Shown piece by piece: positions 46,233 through 53,534 of a stretch of DNA of 64,000 bases. This stretch comes from Amycolatopsis decaplanina DSM 44594 (GTDB taxonomy: Bacteria; Actinomycetota; Actinomycetes; Mycobacteriales; Pseudonocardiaceae), in NCBI RefSeq assembly GCF_000342005.1, contig NZ_AOHO01000067.1, positions 62,001 to 126,000 of the forward strand. Direction: 5' to 3'. The notes beneath the pieces are model-generated. The model had not been told where the DNA came from. It worked only from the letters and a program-made list of their open reading frames with translations, and did no database searches. The translations under genes and the position numbers were made by a program. The first letter of the stretch is position 1. Every line of letters starts with the position of its first letter.

Positions 46233-47690
46233 TCATTCGGCCGCGGCGAACTCCGGTTCGGCGACGGCGGAGCGGGCTTCGGCCTTGCGCAGGCCGACGA
46301 CTCCGGACAGCGCCACCAGGACACTGATCACGGCGATGCCGGTGACGACGGTCAGCGCGGGCGCCAACCCGTTCAGCAGCGCGGCCGGGCCGGTGGCGCC
46401 ACCCGCGTTGCCGGTCAGGACCGCGGTCACGACGGCGAGGCCGATCGCGCCGCCGACCTGGATCGACGTGTTCAGCAGGCCGCCGGCGAGGCCCTGCTCG
46501 TCGTCGGAGATCCCGTTGGTCGCCTGGATGTTCAGCGAAGAGAACGCCAGCGTGAAGCCGATGCCCAGCAGGACCATGCTCGGCAGCACCGAACCGGCGT
46601 AGCTGGAGGTCTCGTCGATCCGCAGGAACAGCGCGTAGCCGATGACGTGGGCGACGACGCCCGCGAGGATCGTGCGCGAGGTGCCGAGCCGGTCGATCAG
46701 CGGCTCGATCTTCGGCGAGCCGAAGGCCACGATCAGCGCGGCGGGCAGGAACCCGAGCGCGGTCTGGAGGGCGGACCAGCCCAGCACGGTCTGCAGGTAC
46801 AGCATCACGACGAACTGGAAACCGATGTAGGCGCCGAAGAACGTCGCGCCGCCGAGATTGGCGCGGGCCAGCGGGCCGGAGCGCAGGATGCCGAGCCGGA
46901 GCAGCGGGTGCTTGCTGCGCTTCTCGATGATCACGAAGGTGACGAGCAGGGCGAGCGCGAGAGCGAACGAGATCAGGGTCCGCGGCGCGGCCCACCCGAT
47001 CTCCGGCGCCTCGACCACGGCGAAGACCAGCAGGAGCGAACCGGCGGCACCGGTGATCGCACCCGGGAAGTCGTAGCCGCCCCCGGTCTCGGGCCGGTAG
47101 CTCGGGATCAGCTTGACCGCGGCGGCGAACGCGGCGAGCGCGATCGGCACCGGCAGCAGGAACGTCCAGCGCCAGCCGACCTCGGTCAGCAGACCGGAGA
47201 ACACGAGGCCCGCGGAGTACCCGCTGGCGCCGAACACGGCGAAGATGCTGATCGCCCGGTTACGGGCTGGGCCTTCGTGGAAGGTCGTGGTGATGATCGA
47301 CAGGGCCGCCGGCGCGGTGAACGCGGCCGCCAGCCCCTTGATGAAGCGGGTGGCGATCAGCAGCGCGCCATTGTCGACGAGGCCGCCGAGCAGCGAAGCG
47401 AGCGCGAAGACAGCGACGGCGACAAGGAAGACCCGGCGCCTGCCGAGCAGGTCGGCGGTGCGCCCGCCGAGGAGCAGAAGACCGCCGTAGCCGAGGACGT
47501 AACCACTGACGATCCACTGCAAGGCGCTGGTCGAGAGGCCGAGTTCGGCCTGGATGGACGGGAGGGCGACGCCGACCATCGACACGTCGAGCGCGTCGAG
47601 GCCCACGACGGTGGACACGGTGAGCAGGACACCCCAGAGGCGCGCGTCCCACCTAGTCGAGCTGGTGGACAGCTGCACGGAAGAACTCAT
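46233..47690 (-). CDS. DHA2-family multidrug MFS transporter
   Basis: A 485-residue exporter with about fourteen helices (EmrB/QacA type). Motif A appears as GGRTADLLGRRRVFL after the second helix; the first helix has GLDALDVSMVGVALPSI, the D-x-x-(I/V)-V-x-V-A-L-P antiporter signature. It exports hydrophobic compounds in exchange for protons. ATG 47690 lies within the operator-rich divergent region, so the adjacent MarR-type protein probably represses it. Confidence 0.92.
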   Translation of the reverse strand: MSSSVQLSTSSTRWDARLWGVLLTVSTVVGLDALDVSMVGVALPSIQAELGLSTSALQWIVSGYVLGYGGLLLLGGRTADLLGRRRVFLVAVAVFALASLLGGLVDNGALLIATRFIKGLAAAFTAPAALSIITTTFHEGPARNRAISIFAVFGASGYSAGLVFSGLLTEVGWRWTFLLPVPIALAAFAAAVKLIPSYRPETGGGYDFPGAITGAAGSLLLVFAVVEAPEIGWAAPRTLISFALALALLVTFVIIEKRSKHPLLRLGILRSGPLARANLGGATFFGAYIGFQFVVMLYLQTVLGWSALQTALGFLPAALIVAFGSPKIEPLIDRLGTSRTILAGVVAHVIGYALFLRIDETSSYAGSVLPSMVLLGIGFTLAFSSLNIQATNGISDDEQGLAGGLLNTSIQVGGAIGLAVVTAVLTGNAGGATGPAALLNGLAPALTVVTGIAVISVLVALSGVVGLRKAEARSAVAEPEFAAAE

Positions 47691-47704
47691 GATCCGTACA
47701 GTAC

Positions 47705-47761
47705 ATGCACACGCATCTAATGCAAGCGCATTTAATGACTTTGCATAAAATTCACGTGCAT
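47705..47761. promoter_or_regulatory. Four tandem 12-bp operator repeats at a 15-bp period
   Basis: Units ATGC-ACAC-GCAT (47705-47716), ATGC-AAGC-GCAT (47720-47731), ATGA-CTTT-GCAT (47735-47746) and ATTC-ACGT-GCAT (47750-47761) start exactly 15 bases apart. The first two are perfect inverted repeats and the last two keep the right half. They fill the gap between the DHA2 transporter and the MarR gene and overlap the MarR promoter. Confidence 0.75.
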
Positions 47762-47769
47762 GCTATCTT
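47741..47769 (+). promoter_or_regulatory. Predicted promoter of the MarR gene
   Basis: TTGCAT (47741-47746) and TATCTT (47764-47769) are 17 bases apart. The GTG start at 47777 is eight bases after the -10 box and lacks a ribosome site, so the message is probably leaderless. The last two operator repeats cover the -35 box and spacer, implying autorepression. Confidence 0.6.
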
Positions 47770-47776
47770 GGGCCGC

Positions 47777-48163
47777 GTGAGCGACGTCGCCGAACAAGAC
47801 CTGCTGCGGGAGTGGCGCGAACTGTCCGCCCGGCACGCGGCGGTCTTCGGTCGGCTCGAGTGCCGCCTTCAGGAGCGCCACGGCCTCGGCGTCACCGAGT
47901 TCGAAGCCCTCGAACGACTGGTGACCTGCGTCGTCGGCAAGTGCCGCGCGGCCGATCTGACCGAGGTCGTCCACTTGAGCCAGAGCGCCACCTCACGACT
48001 CGTCGCCCGCCTCGAGCGCGAGGGACTCGTCCAGCGCGCGCTCTGCGAGTCGGACCGGCGAGGGATCTTCGTCGTCGTGACCGACGAGGGCCGCCGACGC
48101 TACGAAGAGGCGAAGCCGACGCACCGGGCGACCCTCGAAGAAACCCTCACCGTCGACGCCTGA
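47777..48163 (+). CDS. MarR-family transcriptional regulator
   Basis: A 128-residue winged-helix regulator. The recognition region is TEVVHLSQSATSRLVARLEREG and the wing is VQRALCESDRRGIFVVVTDEG. Cys residues occur at CRLQE, VTCVV, KCRAA and LCESD, so redox sensing is possible. GTG 47777 is set by the leaderless promoter. Divergent from the DHA2 transporter, whose promoter region carries four operator repeats; ligand unknown. Confidence 0.9.
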   Translation: MSDVAEQDLLREWRELSARHAAVFGRLECRLQERHGLGVTEFEALERLVTCVVGKCRAADLTEVVHLSQSATSRLVARLEREGLVQRALCESDRRGIFVVVTDEGRRRYEEAKPTHRATLEETLTVDA

Positions 48164-48187
48164 AGCCCGGCCGGGCGGTCGACCCAA

Positions 48188-48242
48188 GTACATGATGGCC
48201 CCCTTCCTTGCGCCTAGCGCAAGGAAGGGGGCCATCATGTAC
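48188..48242. terminator. 55-bp hairpin, second copy of repeat family 3
   Basis: Exact 26-bp arms around CTA, nearly the same sequence as 14705-14761. Terminates the MarR gene and begins a stretch rich in hairpins. Confidence 0.75.
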
Positions 48243-48306
48243 CGCTCACGGCCTTCACGCGGCGCCGCCATGACTGCTGGTGCGCCTGGCCGCAGATGCC
48301 GTTCGG

Positions 48307-48360
48307 GTGTCCGTGAAGGCCTCCTTCCCTACCCTCAAGGTCAATGCCAGGAACTTAAGC
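48307..48360. repeat. Left arm of a large imperfect inverted repeat
   Basis: Begins with the family 2 core CCGTGAAGGCCTCCTT and ends ATGCCAGGAACTTAAG. It pairs with 48599-48652. A short internal piece (CCCTCAAGG) is in the same orientation in both arms, as if it was flipped in one of them. Confidence 0.65.
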
Positions 48361-48449
48361 GGCAGTGCCCGAGATTTCTCCGACCGTCCATAAAGGACGC
48401 CCGCCGCGTCGAATTGTCCGATTGGGCATCATTTGCCCGTGCTCTCGAG

Positions 48450-48502
48450 TCCGTGAAGGCCTCCTTGAGGGACTCAGAGTCCCTCAAGGAGGCCTTCACG
48501 GA
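48450..48502. repeat. 53-bp hairpin, second copy of repeat family 2
   Basis: Exact 25-bp arms around CAG, matching 7184-7242 over most of its length. It lies near the centre of the larger inverted repeat. Confidence 0.75.
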
Positions 48503-48598
48503 TCCACCAACCGCGTCGGCGAACCATCACCGCCCGAACAGGCGGTATTGCTGGAGTCGAACTGGGCGAACATGCCTGAAACGCGACCGCTCCACCGG

Positions 48599-48652
48599 CC
48601 TTAAGTTCCTGGCATCGACCCTCAAGGTAGGCAAGGAGGCCTTCACGGACAC
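48599..48652. repeat. Right arm of a large imperfect inverted repeat
   Basis: Reverse-complement partner of 48307-48360, ending in AAGGAGGCCTTCACGGACAC. Confidence 0.65.
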
Positions 48653-48685
48653 GCCACTCGACACCGTTGCCGTACCCCTCAATAG

Positions 48686-48707
48686 AACCGTCCCTACCAC
48701 TCACGAG
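48686..48707. repeat. Solitary arm of repeat family 1
   Basis: Twenty-two bases match the right arm of the hairpins at 2817-2838 and 25609-25630 with one difference, but no left arm is present. Confidence 0.6.
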
Positions 48708-48818
48708 GCCCGGCCGATCCACTCCCCCTGTGAAGCCTGACCCATCGCCCGTCGTCGCCACACAAGGACGGCACGGGGTTTTCCGTTATGCGGCCGGGGA
48801 AGTCGTGGATCGCGTCGG

Positions 48819-48857
48819 AGTAAAGAATGTTTGACATGGTGTCTAGAACTCTTTACT
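48819..48857. promoter_or_regulatory. Inverted-repeat operator around a strong promoter
   Basis: AGTAAAGA (48819-48826) and TCTTTACT (48850-48857) are exact inverted 8-mers 23 bases apart, flanking the -35 box and overlapping the -10 box of the downstream operon. A likely binding site for the XRE-type regulator encoded in that operon (inference). Confidence 0.5.
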
Positions 48858-48859
48858 TT
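48831..48859 (+). promoter_or_regulatory. Strong predicted sigma-A promoter
   Basis: TTGACA (48831-48836) and TACTTT (48854-48859) are exactly 17 bases apart, seven bases before GTG 48867. The consensus -35 box and leaderless geometry make this the best promoter in the window. Confidence 0.7.
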
Positions 48860-48866
48860 GGATGTC

Positions 48867-49295
48867 GTGGCACTGGAAGAGAAACGCGCGTGGATCATGG
48901 CGGTGGTCACGGTCTTCGCCTACGCGGCATACCTGATCGTCGTTCTCCGCCGGGCAAGTTCCGGCCCGCTCGTCGACGTCCCTTACGTGACGACGTTGTT
49001 GTGGACGGTCGGGGCGGCCATCGTGGCCTCGATCGTGCTGCACATCGGCGCGGCGATCGCCGCGCCGCGTGACGCCGGCGGCAAAGACCAGCGCGACCGC
49101 GAGATTAGCCGGTTCGGTGAGCACATCGGACAATCGTTCGTCGTGCTCGGCGGTATCGCGGCGCTCGTCATGGCGATGGCGGAACTGGACCACTTCTGGA
49201 TCGCCAACACCGTGTACCTCGCCTTCGTCCTGTCCTCACTGCTCGGCTCGATCGCGAAGATCGCCGCCTACCGCTGGGGATTCCAGGCATGGTGA
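48867..49295 (+). CDS. Small membrane protein paired with an XRE regulator
   Basis: A 142-residue protein with four predicted helices (IMAVVTVFAYAAYLIVVL; TLLWTVGAAIVASIVLHIGAA; SFVVLGGIAALVMAM; TVYLAFVLSSLLGSIAKIA). A charged cytoplasmic loop with DQRDREISRFGEHIGQS is the hallmark of DUF2178-like proteins encoded next to small helix-turn-helix regulators. GTG 48867 is seven bases after the -10 box. It overlaps the next gene by seven bases. Function unknown; possibly a membrane sensor for the regulator. Confidence 0.7.
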   Translation: MALEEKRAWIMAVVTVFAYAAYLIVVLRRASSGPLVDVPYVTTLLWTVGAAIVASIVLHIGAAIAAPRDAGGKDQRDREISRFGEHIGQSFVVLGGIAALVMAMAELDHFWIANTVYLAFVLSSLLGSIAKIAAYRWGFQAW

Positions 49296-49504
49296 AACCG
49301 ACCAAGGTCACGAACTCCATCCGCGCTCTGCGGTTCACCAAGGGCGAAATGACCCAGGCGGAACTAGCGGACCGGATCGGCGTCACACGCCAGACGGTGA
49401 TCGCCATCGAACAGGGCCGTTACTCGCCGTCCCTGGAGATGGCCTTCCGGATCGCCCGGGTGTTCGGCGTCGGGCTCGACGACGTTTTCCACTATCCCGA
49501 CTAG
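49289..49504 (+). CDS. Small XRE-family helix-turn-helix regulator
   Basis: A 71-residue Cro/CI-type protein that is little more than a DNA-binding domain: MTQAELADRIGVTRQTVIAI is the helix-turn-helix, followed by EQGRYSPSLEMAFRIARVFG and a VFHYPD tail, as in YozG-like regulators. It overlaps the membrane protein gene and probably binds the inverted repeat at the operon promoter. Confidence 0.88.
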   Translation: MVKPTKVTNSIRALRFTKGEMTQAELADRIGVTRQTVIAIEQGRYSPSLEMAFRIARVFGVGLDDVFHYPD

Positions 49505-49518
49505 GAAATGAGGCCGCC

Positions 49519-50481
49519 GTGAAGGCGATCGTCCAGAACGAGTACGGCACCACCGACGTCCTGGAGCTGACAGATCTGCCCCGGCCCGAAGCGGGGCCCG
49601 ACGGTGTGGTCGTGCGGATCCGGGCGGCGGCGGTCGATCCCGGAGTCTGGCACCTCATGGAGGGAACGCCGTACTTGGTGCGGTTGATGGGTTTCGGGGT
49701 ACGGAGACCGAAGACCCGCGTCCGCGGGCTGGACTTCGCCGGTACCGTGCACGCCGTCGGCGCCAACGTGACGCGATTCCGCCCCGGCGACGAGGTTTTC
49801 GGCACCTGCCGAGGTTCCTTCGCCGAGTACGCACTGACCACAGTGGACAGAATCGCCCGCAAGCCCGAGCGGCTCGGCTTCGACGAAGCGGCGGCCGTCC
49901 CCATCTCCGCTTACACCGCGCTCCAAGCGCTTCGGGACAAAGGGCGGGTCGCACCCCGGCAGAAGGTCTTGGTCATCGGCGCGGGAGGTGGCGTGGGCAC
50001 CTTCGCGGTGCAGATCGCCAAGGCGTTCGGCGCCGAGGTGGACGGTGTGTGCGGTACGGGCAAGGTCGACCTCGTCCGCTCGCTCGGCGCGACCCGGGTC
50101 TTCGACTACACGCGTGAGGACTTCGGGGGCGGCTACGATCTCATCCTCGACACCGCGGGCAACCGCTCGCTCACCTCGCTGCGCAGGTCTCTTACCCCGC
50201 AAGGGACTCTCGTCATCGTCGGAGGTGAGGGCGAGGGGAAATGGATCGGCCCGGTCGGCCGCAATCTGCGGGCACTGTCGCTCGGACCGTTCGTGAAGCA
50301 GAAGCTCCGCGGCCTGTTCTCCACGGAGAATCAGGACGATCTCCAGACGCTGCGCGCGCTCGTCGAGGCGGGGAAAGTGAAGCCGGTGATCGACCGTACC
50401 TATTCACTGGCCGAGGTGCCCGAAGCCATCCGCTACGCGAGCAAGGGGCACGCTCGCGGCAAGGTCGTCATCACCGTCTGA
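49519..50481 (+). CDS. NAD(P)H-dependent zinc-free alcohol dehydrogenase/quinone reductase-like protein
   Basis: A 320-residue MDR-superfamily oxidoreductase. The N-terminal GroES-like domain (VKAIVQNEYG, GLDFAGTVHAVG, RFRPGDEVFG) lacks the zinc-ligand set of true alcohol dehydrogenases. The nucleotide-binding domain has VLVIGAGGGVGTFAVQIAKAFGA. Probably reduces quinones or enals with NADPH. GTG 49519 is 14 bases after the XRE stop, so it is likely in the same operon. Confidence 0.88.
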   Translation: MKAIVQNEYGTTDVLELTDLPRPEAGPDGVVVRIRAAAVDPGVWHLMEGTPYLVRLMGFGVRRPKTRVRGLDFAGTVHAVGANVTRFRPGDEVFGTCRGSFAEYALTTVDRIARKPERLGFDEAAAVPISAYTALQALRDKGRVAPRQKVLVIGAGGGVGTFAVQIAKAFGAEVDGVCGTGKVDLVRSLGATRVFDYTREDFGGGYDLILDTAGNRSLTSLRRSLTPQGTLVIVGGEGEGKWIGPVGRNLRALSLGPFVKQKLRGLFSTENQDDLQTLRALVEAGKVKPVIDRTYSLAEVPEAIRYASKGHARGKVVITV

Positions 50482-50563
50482 TGTTCGTTCTCGCGTGGGC
50501 CCCCGGTCATCTCTGCAGTGTTCGGTGTCGGAGAGCGATTCCGCCGAGCCGAGGAGACCACCG

Positions 50564-52099
50564 ATGTCCGTCGACCGCCGGGACCTGTTGCGAGGCGCCG
50601 CCACCGCCGGTGCGCTGGGGCTGGCCTGGCCGTTGAGTTCGCGGATGACGGTCGCGCAGGCCGAGGAGGCCGCGGTGGCGCTGGGCGCGACCTGGGACGA
50701 GGCGCCGTTCACGCTCGGCGTCGCGTCCGGCGACCCGGTCCCGTACGGCGTCGCCCTCTGGACCAGGCTCGCGCCGAAGCCGATGGAGTTCGAGCAGCCA
50801 CTGGACGACACCGTCGAGGTCGCCTGGGAGGTCGCCACCGACCGCGGGTTCCGCCGCCGCGTGGCGCGCGGGACGACGGCCGCCACCGCCGGGGCCGGGC
50901 ACAGCGTGCACGTCCCGGTGTCCGGCCTGGAGCCGGGCTCGCGGTACTACTACCGCTTCCACGCGCTCGGCAAGGTCAGCCGGGTCGGCCGCACCCGCAC
51001 GGCGCCGGTCGGGCCGGTCCGGCGGGTGCGGTTCGCCTCGGCGAACTGCCAGGCGTTCCACGACGGGTTCTACGCGGCGCACGCCGGGATCGCGCGGGAG
51101 GACCTGGATTTCGTCGTCCACCTCGGCGACTACGTCTACGAGCACGGTCAGGTCGGAGGGAACCCGCTGCGCGACCACGAAGGCCCCGAGGTGCTGACCC
51201 TGCCGGCGTACCGCCGGCGGCACGCGCTCTACAAATCCGACCCTTCGTCGCGGGACGCCCACGCGGCCCACCCCTGGTTCATCACCTGGGACGATCACGA
51301 GGTCGTCAACGACTACAGCGGTACCACCCCGTCGTTGCGGGCGCGTCGCTCGGCGGCGTACCAGGCCTGGTTCGAGCACATGCCGGTGCGCCCGGACCAC
51401 CCCTCGACGCCGAGGATCCACCGGCAGCGCCGCTGGGGCGACCTGCTCGACCTGTCCATTTTGGATCTCAGGCAGTACCGGTCGGCACAGAACCTGCCCG
51501 ACGGCACGATTCTCGGCGCGGACCAGAAGGCGTGGCTCAAGGACCAGGTGACCGGCGCCGGCGAGGCGTGGCACTGCTGGGTGAACTCGATCATGCTGAG
51601 CCAGCTCGCGAAGCCCGGCGGCGGCTACATGTTCACGGACCAATGGGACGGCTTCCTCGCCGAACGCAAGGAGGTGCTGACCCATGTGGCCCAGAGCGGC
51701 CTCGAAGACCTCGTGGTGATCACCGGCGACTGGCATTCCGCGTTCGTCGACGACATCCGCCCGGACTTCGCGGATCCGGCCACCCCGGTGATCGGCACGG
51801 AGTTCACCGCGCATTCGGTCACCTCCGGCGCCTACTCCCCCGAATGGAACGCCACGAACGGGCCGAAGATGGGCGCGGCGAACCCGCATCTCAAGTACTT
51901 CGAGGGCGACCGGTACGGCTACGACGTCTACGAGGTCGCCCCGCGCCGCTGGAGCACGCACATGCGGGTGATCGGCGACCGGCGCGACCCGCGTTCGCCG
52001 GTGAGCACCCTGACGACGTTCCACGTCGACCGCGGCAGGCCCGGGTCCTATGAGGACCGGTCCACGGTCACGTCGCCGGCCCACTACCGGCGACGCTAG
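50564..52099 (+). CDS. phoD: PhoD-type alkaline phosphatase
   Basis: A 511-residue exported phosphodiesterase/alkaline phosphatase. The N-terminus DRRDLLRGAATAGALGLAW is a twin-arginine export signal. A beta-rich N-domain (about 45-150) precedes the metallophosphatase core with ASANCQAF, HLGDYVYEH, WDDHEVVNDY and VITGDWHSAF, which carry the Fe/Ca ligands of PhoD. It releases phosphate outside the cell, typically under phosphate starvation. I did not find a clear PHO box in the 82 bases upstream. ATG 50564 follows GAGGAGA. Confidence 0.92.
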   Translation: MSVDRRDLLRGAATAGALGLAWPLSSRMTVAQAEEAAVALGATWDEAPFTLGVASGDPVPYGVALWTRLAPKPMEFEQPLDDTVEVAWEVATDRGFRRRVARGTTAATAGAGHSVHVPVSGLEPGSRYYYRFHALGKVSRVGRTRTAPVGPVRRVRFASANCQAFHDGFYAAHAGIAREDLDFVVHLGDYVYEHGQVGGNPLRDHEGPEVLTLPAYRRRHALYKSDPSSRDAHAAHPWFITWDDHEVVNDYSGTTPSLRARRSAAYQAWFEHMPVRPDHPSTPRIHRQRRWGDLLDLSILDLRQYRSAQNLPDGTILGADQKAWLKDQVTGAGEAWHCWVNSIMLSQLAKPGGGYMFTDQWDGFLAERKEVLTHVAQSGLEDLVVITGDWHSAFVDDIRPDFADPATPVIGTEFTAHSVTSGAYSPEWNATNGPKMGAANPHLKYFEGDRYGYDVYEVAPRRWSTHMRVIGDRRDPRSPVSTLTTFHVDRGRPGSYEDRSTVTSPAHYRRR

Positions 52100-52263
52100 G
52101 CCAAAAGGGGAGCCGGGAACTCAGAAGAGGGGCGGGCGACGCTCTTTCGGAGCAGCGCGGTTCACCGCACGCGTTCTCGTTTCACCTGCCCGATGAATTC
52201 ACGACAATTCTTCCGTGCGGCTAATCTGGGCTTTCCATTGGGAACGAGCCGCGGGAGAAAGCA

Positions 52264-52605
52264 ATGAAGAAGAAAATCGCCGCTTTAGTCATGGCCGCCT
52301 TTTCGGCGGCCGTATTCTTGGCCGCCTCACCGGCCTCCGCGGCGACCGAAGACCAGTTCCCGCCCTACGGCTGCGACAGCAACCGCTATGGAATCCTCTT
52401 CGGCGAGGGCATTTCCACGACCTGTTTCTCCTTGCCGAGACACTCGGAAACCTACCGGGTGGTTGCCCACTGCGCGTCCGGTTCCTCCTTTTGGTACACC
52501 GTCGGGTTCTGGGTTCCGATCGGGTTCGGCCCTTCGACGGCGGAATGTCACGGCGCACTGCTTTCGAACGCCTACGTGGCCGGATATCACGTAGACGACT
52601 TCTAA
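52264..52605 (+). CDS. Small secreted cysteine-containing protein, unknown
   Basis: A 113-residue protein. The signal peptide MKKKIAALVMAAFSAAVFLA is followed by ASPASAA (cleavage near residue 27). The mature part of about 86 residues has four Cys (YGCDSN, TTCFSL, AHCASG, AECHGA), enough for two disulfides, and many aromatics. I do not recognise a family. ATG 52264 follows GGGAGAAAGC. TAATCT about 36 bases upstream may be its -10 box. Possible roles (inhibitor, antimicrobial, surface protein) cannot be separated here. Confidence 0.65.
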   Translation: MKKKIAALVMAAFSAAVFLAASPASAATEDQFPPYGCDSNRYGILFGEGISTTCFSLPRHSETYRVVAHCASGSSFWYTVGFWVPIGFGPSTAECHGALLSNAYVAGYHVDDF

Positions 52606-52642
52606 TATCAGAATGAAACGATGTCGATCTTGACGGCGCGTT

Positions 52643-53506
52643 TCAGCGTCCGCTCCCGGCTGGTCCCCACCGGCCCACTTCCGCGGTGAGCCACCGATGC
52701 AGGGAGAAGGCCAGTTCGACCGGCGCGTCGTACTGGATCAGGTGCCCGGCATCGGGAATGACGTCCAGGAGGGCACCGGGAATCGCGTCGGCCAGCCGCT
52801 CCGCCCGGTCCACCGGGATCCACGTGTCGTCGGCACCCCAGATCACCTTCACCGGCAACGCCAGTTCGGGATAACGGTCCTGGACCTCGTCGGTGTACCG
52901 GACGTCCGCCTCGGCGATCTGCCGGTAGAAGGCGCGTTGCCCCTCCGCGTCCAGCCAAGGCCTGGTCAGTGTGGCCAATTGCGCGCCGGAGAGACCACGA
53001 TGGGAGGCCGTCCCGATGTAGGACTCCAAGGCACCTCTGTGCACCACCGGGGGCTGCGCCTGGAAGACTTCGGCGTTCTCCGCGACGAGCCGGAAGAATT
53101 CCGAACCCCATGGCCGCAGCGCGACGACGTCCACCAGGGCGAGCGAGGCGTACTCCGCGCCATGCAGCAGCTTCGCGCGCAGCGAAACGGCCCCGCCGTA
53201 GTCGTGGGCGATCACGTGCGGGGCCGTCAGCCCCCAATACCCGAGCAGATCGGCGAAAAGCTCGCCTTGGACACCGAGGTCGACGGCGTGGCCGGGTTCC
53301 TTCGAGGAACGGCCGTACCCGGGCATGTCCCAGACGTGGACGGCGAACTCCTCACTGAGCGCTCGCGCGAAAGGCGCCCACAGTTGCGCCGACCACGGTG
53401 TTCCGTGACACAGCACCACCGGGGCGCCTTCGCCGAGGCGTTCCCACGCCACCGAACGGCCACGCCACTCGAACGTCCGCGACAACTCCAGCTCGCCGAA
53501 ACCCAT
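52643..53506 (-). CDS. Alpha/beta hydrolase with Asp nucleophile (dehalogenase/epoxide-hydrolase type)
   Basis: A 287-residue hydrolase. The oxyanion motif VVLCHGTPWSAQLW is followed by the nucleophile elbow VIAHDYGGAVSL, where the usual Ser is Asp. That is the arrangement of haloalkane/fluoroacetate dehalogenases and soluble epoxide hydrolases, which form an alkyl-enzyme ester. The acid lies in IWGADDTWIPV and the His in IPDAGHLIQYD. It could instead hydrolyse C-C or ester bonds; substrate unknown. ATG 53506 lies 28 bases after the GAF-ANTAR gene on the same strand. Confidence 0.85.
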   Translation of the reverse strand: MGFGELELSRTFEWRGRSVAWERLGEGAPVVLCHGTPWSAQLWAPFARALSEEFAVHVWDMPGYGRSSKEPGHAVDLGVQGELFADLLGYWGLTAPHVIAHDYGGAVSLRAKLLHGAEYASLALVDVVALRPWGSEFFRLVAENAEVFQAQPPVVHRGALESYIGTASHRGLSGAQLATLTRPWLDAEGQRAFYRQIAEADVRYTDEVQDRYPELALPVKVIWGADDTWIPVDRAERLADAIPGALLDVIPDAGHLIQYDAPVELAFSLHRWLTAEVGRWGPAGSGR

Positions 53507-53534
53507 GATCGCGATCGTAGTGGCGTCCGCCCGC

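Larger units (their letters stand above)
48164..48866. other. 700-bp gene-free stretch of nested hairpins
   Basis: No credible gene is visible. The stretch contains a family 3 hairpin, then an imperfect inverted pair of about 54 bp (48307-48360 and 48599-48652) that encloses a family 2 hairpin (48450-48502), then a single family 1 arm (48686-48707) and the promoter of the next gene. Open frames here are simply translations of repeats. It looks like a landing zone for intergenic hairpin elements. Confidence 0.7.

Noticed and set aside
48599..48652. Terminal inverted repeats of a classical insertion sequence
   Set aside because: The 346-bp unit between the inverted pair has no transposase frame and I could not recognise a target-site duplication; kept only as a possible non-autonomous element.
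48192..48740. 182-codon forward frame
   Set aside because: It simply translates the hairpin repeats (for example KASLRD repeated) and has no ribosome site.
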